Positions 14,942-18,538 of a DNA stretch of 18,538 bases are shown here, piece by piece. This stretch comes from an uncultured Candidatus Melainabacteria bacterium. GTDB lineage: Bacteria; Cyanobacteriota; Vampirovibrionia; Gastranaerophilales; Gastranaerophilaceae. The stretch covers positions 1 to 18,538 of the forward strand of contig CAKUTX010000014.1 in the NCBI GenBank assembly GCA_934692485.1, written 5' to 3'. A model generated the notes under the pieces. The model searched no databases, had not been told where the DNA came from, and was given only the letters and a program-made list of their open reading frames with translations. The position numbers and the translations under genes were made by a program. Numbering within the stretch: position 1 is the stretch's first letter; every line of letters begins with the position of its first letter.

Positions 14942-15016
14942 ACTCTTAATAAAACTCGAAAAAAATTTTTTTTACAACTTTAAAAAAAAAATATTTACAT
15001 TTTATAAAAAATAAAG

Positions 15017-15045
15017 CTTTACAATTATTTTTTTTTGTTGTAAAG
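15017..15045. promoter_or_regulatory. inverted repeat in the divergent region, possible promoter element
   Basis: Arms ctttacaa (15017-15024) and ttgtaaag (15038-15045) lie 13 nt apart, just before the structured RNA candidate. A tttaca (15018-15023) and taaagt (15041-15046) pair has a 17-bp spacer, but the -10 is poor. Its role is undecided between promoter, operator and terminator for the opposite strand. Confidence 0.35.
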
Positions 15046-15052
15046 TATAGGT

Positions 15053-15181
15053 ATGAATAAAAACCAATTACGACGAATTATGAGAGATATAAAAGGCTTG
15101 TTATAGAGTTGCTCATAATTTGTTGCAAAAAAGATTACATTTCTTAACAGGACCTTTCCCCCCGAAAGGTCATTTTTTTTG
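15053..15181 (+). ncRNA. candidate structured leader/attenuator or small RNA ending in a terminator
   Basis: A 14-bp stem (15071-15084 with 15112-15125, two G-T pairs) with a 27-nt loop is followed by a strong terminator (15151-15171 plus nine T). A 17-codon frame, MNKNQLRRIMRDIKGLL, runs 15053-15106 and ends inside the first loop. That loop contains aaaagg, which could pair with the cctttc arm of the terminator, as in attenuators. It has no match to any RNA family I recognise. The next open frames on this strand lie 80-210 bp downstream. The arrangement could be a leader-peptide attenuator for those genes or an independent small RNA. Confidence 0.5.
15151..15181 (+). terminator. Rho-independent terminator in the leader region
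   Basis: A perfect 8-bp stem, gacctttc/gaaaggtc (15151-15158 with 15164-15171), with a CCCCC loop is followed by nine T starting at 15173. No annotated gene ends here, which is why an upstream small RNA or leader transcript is proposed. Confidence 0.9.
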
Positions 15182-15261
15182 TTAATAATCGTAAACAAAC
15201 AACGCCAAATAGGCAAAAATTTATATTGATATTACTTAGTAAAAAAGTGAAAGGTAGAAGA

Positions 15262-15345
15262 ATGCATAAAAATATCCGACGACGCTCAATAATAAAGGCG
15301 AATGCCCCAATCGTCAAATTAATGAACTTAATTTGGGGTCTATAG
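15262..15345 (+). CDS. possible 27-aa basic leader peptide
   Basis: The frame begins MHKNIRRRSIIKAN and ends LMNLIWGL before TAG. A purine-rich gaaaggtagaag lies just before the ATG and is a credible Shine-Dalgarno. It stops 43 bp before the 459-aa gene. The second half of the frame overlaps two competing hairpins (15305-15338), as in translated leaders. There is no independent proof of expression, and short frames arise by chance. Confidence 0.35.
   Translation: MHKNIRRRSIIKANAPIVKLMNLIWGL
15305..15338 (+). promoter_or_regulatory. mutually exclusive hairpins before the 459-aa gene
   Basis: caaattaa/ttaatttg (15315-15322 with 15328-15335) and ccccaa/ttgggg (15305-15310 with 15333-15338) share the same 3' bases and so compete. 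They lie 51 bp before the ATG at 15389. Regulation by RNA folding is possible; no known riboswitch consensus is recognised. Confidence 0.4.
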
Positions 15346-15388
15346 TACTTAAATTATTGAGTGGCAATTTTGCCGCGGAAAGGAAACA

Positions 15389-16768
15389 ATGATACCCGCA
15401 ATTAACGCAAGCAGCATATATTCAACATTAGGGAATACAAATTCACTTGTCCCAATGGCTATAAAAGATATAGCAAACAGTATCGGACTAACAGCCGGTT
15501 CATATATTACAGGCGACAAGCTTGAAGGAAAAGATAGATTTTTAGATGAATTCGGAACACAAGCTATTTGGCTTTTTGGAATTCCGGCATATAAAAAATT
15601 ATTAGATTTAACATTATATAAAGCATTAAAAATTGATCCAAAATTTGATGTAAGAAATTTGGCTTCTAAAAGAAGTAAAATTTTGGAAAAATCAATCGAA
15701 TACGCAGATTCTTCTATCAAAGAGAGCATGAAAAACGCGACAAAAAATCCTAAATTCAGCAAAAATCTTGCTATAAGCAAATTTGTTGTTTCCACAGCTT
15801 TAACTATTCTTTCATACGCAGGGCTAACAAAATACAGACACCATCAGACCCAAAAAGCAGCTCAAAAAGAAATTCTTGCGGAAATGGAATTGGAAAACAA
15901 AAACAATCAAGATAAATTTTTGTACTCTAAACATACTCAGCAAAAAAGTTTCAGCGATTTCAACAACAAAAAGTCTGACAAACCGGCATTTACAGGCGGA
16001 ATTTCAGAATTCATGTATAATCCGGTAAAAAATCTTATGATTTTAGACGGTTCTATCACGGCTGAAAGATTGGGAGAATCAAGAAACAAACAAGAATTAA
16101 TCGGATACACTATCAAAGAAGGCTCTTTTTGGGCATTTATGTATTTTGCAAGTAAACCAATTCAAAAATTTTTGGAAAACAGAGCAGAAAAGAATAAAAA
16201 CAAACCAGTTGCAATAGATCTTGATGCAAGAGTTATTGAAAGCGAAGAACTTGAAAAAGCCTTTCATAATGGCACTCTAACCCAAAGTGCAGATAAAATT
16301 CTTAAATTAAAAACATATGAAAGTATGCTTGACTACATTCACAACAATCCGGATGATTTTGTTGTTAAAATGGCTAAAAAATCTGATATTTTACCAACAC
16401 TAAAACAAGCATCTCAAGCTGATAATGTAGATTACAGAGAGTTTATAAACTTCGATGATTTTAGAGATGTTGCAAGCAAATTAAAGAAATTAAACAAAAA
16501 ATTTGAAGAATTCAAGAATATCCATGGGCAAATAATAGAAACAGTTGGCAATGAAAAAATCGACAAAACTTTAGAAACATTTTTAAAAAATGTTAAAAAA
16601 GCAAAAAGAGGCTCAATCCTTCTAAACATAGGTGCTTGCATAGGCGCACTAGGTTTTTTAGCTCCAGCATTGATGATTGCAACAAGAAAATTAGACAAAA
16701 ACAATCAGGGATTTCAGGTTAAAGAAGATTTGAAAAAGAAAATGTTGGCTAAAGCTGAGCAGAAATAA
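15389..16768 (+). CDS. lineage-type membrane protein with internal duplication (459 aa)
   Basis: This protein has hydrophobic segments at about residues 131-147 and 408-431 and weaker ones near 57-66 and 246-256; the rest is lysine-rich and helical. Two segments look homologous: residues 37-73 (GSYITGDKLEGKDRF … FGIPAYKKLLD) and 221-263 (GSITAERLGESRN … SKPIQKFLE), both with GSxIT, an acidic/basic-Leu step, an aromatic cluster and K-x-L-(D/E). A SFxG-like PAFTG lies at 199-203. A strong Shine-Dalgarno (ggaaagg) precedes the ATG. The N-terminus MIPAINASSIYSTLG recalls a hypothetical family seen in Gastranaerophilales, from memory only. It is probably membrane-associated; the function is unknown. 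Its last 20 bp overlap the convergent flavoprotein gene. Confidence 0.75.
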   Translation: MIPAINASSIYSTLGNTNSLVPMAIKDIANSIGLTAGSYITGDKLEGKDRFLDEFGTQAIWLFGIPAYKKLLDLTLYKALKIDPKFDVRNLASKRSKILEKSIEYADSSIKESMKNATKNPKFSKNLAISKFVVSTALTILSYAGLTKYRHHQTQKAAQKEILAEMELENKNNQDKFLYSKHTQQKSFSDFNNKKSDKPAFTGGISEFMYNPVKNLMILDGSITAERLGESRNKQELIGYTIKEGSFWAFMYFASKPIQKFLENRAEKNKNKPVAIDLDARVIESEELEKAFHNGTLTQSADKILKLKTYESMLDYIHNNPDDFVVKMAKKSDILPTLKQASQADNVDYREFINFDDFRDVASKLKKLNKKFEEFKNIHGQIIETVGNEKIDKTLETFLKNVKKAKRGSILLNIGACIGALGFLAPALMIATRKLDKNNQGFQVKEDLKKKMLAKAEQK

Positions 16769-17876
16769 TTCCTTGTGCAGCCACATAACCAGTTGACCAA
16801 CAATTTTGCAGGTTAAATCCTCCGCAAAAACCGTCTATATCCATCACTTCGCCACAAAAATAAATTTTTGGCAACAATTTCGATTCCATTGTTTTTGGAT
16901 TAATCTCCTTCAAATTTACACCACCACAAGTCACAACTTCTCCATCAGGAAATGTTCCAACAACTGTAATCTCGTAATTGTGCAATTTATTTAATATCAA
17001 GTCCCGAGTTTTACCATCTATAGCATGGCATTTTTCATCTGGATTTATATCTAAATTCGTCAAAACGAATTGAGCAAAAGATTTTGGGATAAATTCTGAA
17101 ATTAAATTTCTAATACTTTTGTGCGGATTTTTATTTAGTAATGTTTGCAAATCGATTTCGCCGATAAAATCAAAACTCAATTTATAAGGAAATTTATCTT
17201 TAGCGCGAAGCGAAGATATTTTATAAACTTCAGGGCCCGAAATTCCTTTATGCGTAAACAAAACTCCATTTATACTAACTCCGCTAACAGATGAAAATTT
17301 TTCTCTTGTAATTAGACCGACCAAAGCAGGTTTTGGTTCAACAATATCATGTCCGAGTCTTTTTATAAAATCAAAAGAAGTATGTCCTCCGGCAGAAATC
17401 ACGACATAATCAGCATTATAAGCATTCATATTTGTCACAACAGAATACTTATTATCAGGTAAAACATTTATACGTAAAACTTCTTCTTTTACAAAATGAA
17501 CACGATTTAATGCAGACAAGAATTTTTCTCTAACATCTCTTGAACTGTTTGAAGTAGGAAAAATTCTCATATCCTCTTGAACATATGTATTAACACCAAT
17601 TTTTTCAAAAAAATCTATTGTTTCTGCAGTTGAGAATTTTGAAAAAACGGAATACAAGAATTTTTCACCACGCGGATAATTTTTCGCGAGTTCACGCATA
17701 TCATACTCAGCATGCGCAAGATTGCACCTTCCTCCACCAGTTGGCAAAATTGTTTTCAATGGCGAACCTTTATCAATCACAAAGACATCAAAATTTTTCT
17801 GCAAATAATACGCACAAAAACATCCTGCTGGTCCACCACCAATAATTATAACTTTAGATTTCAACTCTCGTTCCAT
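16749..17876 (-). CDS. HI0933/BaiN-family NAD(P)/FAD-dependent oxidoreductase
   Basis: This 375-aa flavoprotein has an N-terminal Rossmann motif, VIIIGGGPAGCFCAYYL (residues 9-25), followed by FVIDKG. It also has the family signature TGGGRCNLAH (47-56), the central VISAGGHTSF and FTHKGISGPEVYKISS blocks, and a C-terminal FAD-binding stretch, CGEVMDIDGFCGGFNLQNCW, then STGYVAAQG. Family members are cytosolic flavoproteins, mostly of unknown substrate (E. coli YhiN; BaiN in bile-acid-metabolising Clostridia). It is slightly shorter than the usual 400 or so residues, with a compact middle domain. The ATG at 17876 lies inside the last codons of folK (23-bp overlap) and has no good Shine-Dalgarno, indicating translational coupling. 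Any link to folate metabolism is only implied by the overlap. Confidence 0.92.
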   Translation of the reverse strand: MERELKSKVIIIGGGPAGCFCAYYLQKNFDVFVIDKGSPLKTILPTGGGRCNLAHAEYDMRELAKNYPRGEKFLYSVFSKFSTAETIDFFEKIGVNTYVQEDMRIFPTSNSSRDVREKFLSALNRVHFVKEEVLRINVLPDNKYSVVTNMNAYNADYVVISAGGHTSFDFIKRLGHDIVEPKPALVGLITREKFSSVSGVSINGVLFTHKGISGPEVYKISSLRAKDKFPYKLSFDFIGEIDLQTLLNKNPHKSIRNLISEFIPKSFAQFVLTNLDINPDEKCHAIDGKTRDLILNKLHNYEITVVGTFPDGEVVTCGGVNLKEINPKTMESKLLPKIYFCGEVMDIDGFCGGFNLQNCWSTGYVAAQGIISAQL

Positions 17877-18363
17877 ACAAAAACACCATTTCAGGATTTT
17901 CTAAATCGTCGTGAAGCTGAGAAATAGTTTTGTGCAAAACAGGATGCTCAAAATTTGGAATAAGCTCAAGCAGCGGCACAAGAGTAAAAGCTCTCAAATG
18001 AACATATTTGTGCGGAACAACCAAATTTTCATCATTAATAATATCTTTATTATAAAAGAGAACATCAATATCTATCGTTCTATCTTGATAGCCTTTTGCA
18101 TCGGGCAAACGCTTTCTACCCAATTGAGTTTCGACCCTCTGACATTCCTCAAGAAGTTTTTGAGGAGATAGAGTTGTTTTGACTTCAACAACAGCATTAA
18201 CAAACCAGTTTTTAGAATTCATCCCCCAAGGTTCAGATTCATAAAAAGCAGAAGTTCTAATCAGAGAAATTCCATCTGCAGCGCCGAGCAAACTTGTCGC
18301 TTGTTGCACAAATCCAATTCTATCACCAATATTTGAACCTAAACTTAAATATGCTATTGCCAT
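17854..18363 (-). CDS. folK: 2-amino-4-hydroxy-6-hydroxymethyldihydropteridine pyrophosphokinase
   Basis: This 169-aa HPPK transfers pyrophosphate from ATP to 6-hydroxymethyl-7,8-dihydropterin in folate synthesis, in the cytosol. The visible motifs are YLSLGSNIGDR (5-15), SAFYESEPWG (38-47), NWFVNAVVEVKT (52-63), LGRKRLPDAKGYQDRTIDIDVLFY (81-104), whose D98 and D100 are the Mg-binding aspartates, and VPHKYVHLRAF (116-126). The length is normal for a stand-alone enzyme; folP and folB are not in the window. A near-consensus promoter ends 6 bp before the ATG and no Shine-Dalgarno is present, so the transcript probably begins at or next to the start codon. The flavoprotein gene overlaps its 3' end and must be cotranscribed. 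Confidence 0.96.
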   Translation of the reverse strand: MAIAYLSLGSNIGDRIGFVQQATSLLGAADGISLIRTSAFYESEPWGMNSKNWFVNAVVEVKTTLSPQKLLEECQRVETQLGRKRLPDAKGYQDRTIDIDVLFYNKDIINDENLVVPHKYVHLRAFTLVPLLELIPNFEHPVLHKTISQLHDDLENPEMVFLYGTRVEI

Positions 18364-18369
18364 ACCAAT

Positions 18370-18398
18370 ATTTTAAAAGTTTTACTATTTCTTGTCAA
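18370..18398 (-). promoter_or_regulatory. near-consensus promoter of folK, apparently leaderless
   Basis: On the minus strand a perfect TTGACA (18393-18398) and TAAAAT (18370-18375) are separated by exactly 17 bp. Only attggt separates the -10 box from the ATG, so a start at the usual 6-8 nt falls on the A, T or G of the start codon. Confidence 0.82.
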
Positions 18399-18460
18399 TG
18401 GGTAATTTAAGTAAAAGGGAAATGTATTATTTTATTGCTTACCGATAACCACAACAAAAA

Positions 18461-18483
18461 GGGGCGGAATGGAATTCCGCCCC
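18461..18483 (-). terminator. Rho-independent terminator of the gene at the right edge
   Basis: A 10-bp stem, ggggcggaat/attccgcccc (18461-18470 with 18474-18483), with a 3-nt loop is followed on the minus strand by five T. It is homologous to the terminator at 9338. Confidence 0.92.
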
Positions 18484-18528
18484 GTCTAATATTATTTCCG
18501 TAAAAAGGTCCTACCGTCCGCAAAGAAC
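18462..18528 (-). repeat. 67-bp 3' UTR/terminator block, copy B
   Basis: Homologue of 9338-9404 in the same orientation and in the same position relative to a stop codon. The hairpin stem is identical and the loop differs. Confidence 0.85.
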
Positions 18529-18529
18529 A

Positions 18530-18538
18530 TTAATCACC
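18530..18538 (-). CDS. C-terminal end of a gene cut by the window, probably a prepilin-like paralogue
   Basis: Only Gly-Asp-stop is visible (stop TAA at 18530-18532). The large prepilin-like protein ends Leu-Gly-Glu-stop directly before the homologous 67-bp block, so a paralogue ending in …CLGD is the natural inference. It rests on position and flanking homology, not on the coding bases. Confidence 0.5.
   Translation of the reverse strand, partial: GD

Noticed and set aside
15025..15216. 63-codon minus-strand frame
   Set aside because: It crosses a strong plus-strand terminator hairpin and a T-run, has no ribosome binding site, and its composition matches AT-rich non-coding DNA.
15182..15388. 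Known riboswitch before the 459-aa gene
   Set aside because: The competing hairpins do not match any riboswitch consensus I can recall, so only generic leader structure is reported.

Overview
The window looks like a chromosomal segment of an uncultured gut-type Candidatus Gastranaerophilales bacterium (Vampirovibrionia/Melainabacteria). The grounds are the AT-rich composition, the type IV prepilin-like proteins with the N-terminal motif FTLAEVLITLGIIGVVAA, several lineage-style hypothetical proteins, and housekeeping genes of ordinary bacterial type (clpC, maf, folK, tRNA-Glu). The taxonomic call is inference from protein style; no search was run.

Layout. 1-201 holds a 113-bp-period direct repeat. 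238-2693 (+) carries a membrane TPR protein and a SEC-C zinc-motif protein. 2779-3777 (-) has a 35-codon orphan fragment, maf and a small conserved-looking gene. 4009-4662 (-) is a short prepilin-like protein with a clear sigma70-type promoter and terminator. 4967-7462 (-) is clpC with its own promoter and terminator. 7700-7775 (+) is tRNA-Glu(UUC). Its 3' end begins a 183-bp tandem repeat (two full units plus a partial one), so the T-arm/acceptor 3' end and the terminator each occur three times. Behind it lies an accessory stretch: a truncated BRO-N (phage antirepressor-like) gene, an 80-aa orphan gene behind an operator-like inverted repeat, and a start-less C-terminal winged-helix remnant. 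9408-10562 (-) is a large Cys-rich prepilin-like protein with an 11-G tract at its 5' end and a compositionally distinct 3' end. 10961-12279 (+) is a ferritin-like protein. 12342-14941 (-) has a GT-C-like multi-spanning membrane protein with a small upstream gene. 14942-15388 is a structured leader region before a 459-aa lineage-type membrane protein (15389-16768, +). 16749-18363 (-) is a folK / HI0933-family flavoprotein pair. The last 9 bases are the end of another gene, probably a second prepilin-like paralogue.

Most notable. The 9408-10562 prepilin-like gene combines two apparent diversification signals. An 11-nt G homopolymer lies between the best-placed Shine-Dalgarno/ATG and the prepilin reading frame; the start next to the Shine-Dalgarno is out of frame at 11 G and would be in frame at 10 or 13 G. 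Its 3' end has an abrupt change to about 56% GC, with a run of NNC codons resembling a diversity-generating-retroelement variable region. A 67-bp 3' UTR/terminator block behind it recurs behind the gene at the window's right edge. No reverse transcriptase or template repeat is visible in this window, so the retroelement reading is a hypothesis.

Regulation is unusually readable here. Good -35/-10 pairs with 17-bp spacers are visible for the two prepilin-like genes, clpC, tRNA-Glu and folK. The folK promoter lies so close to its ATG that the mRNA is probably leaderless.
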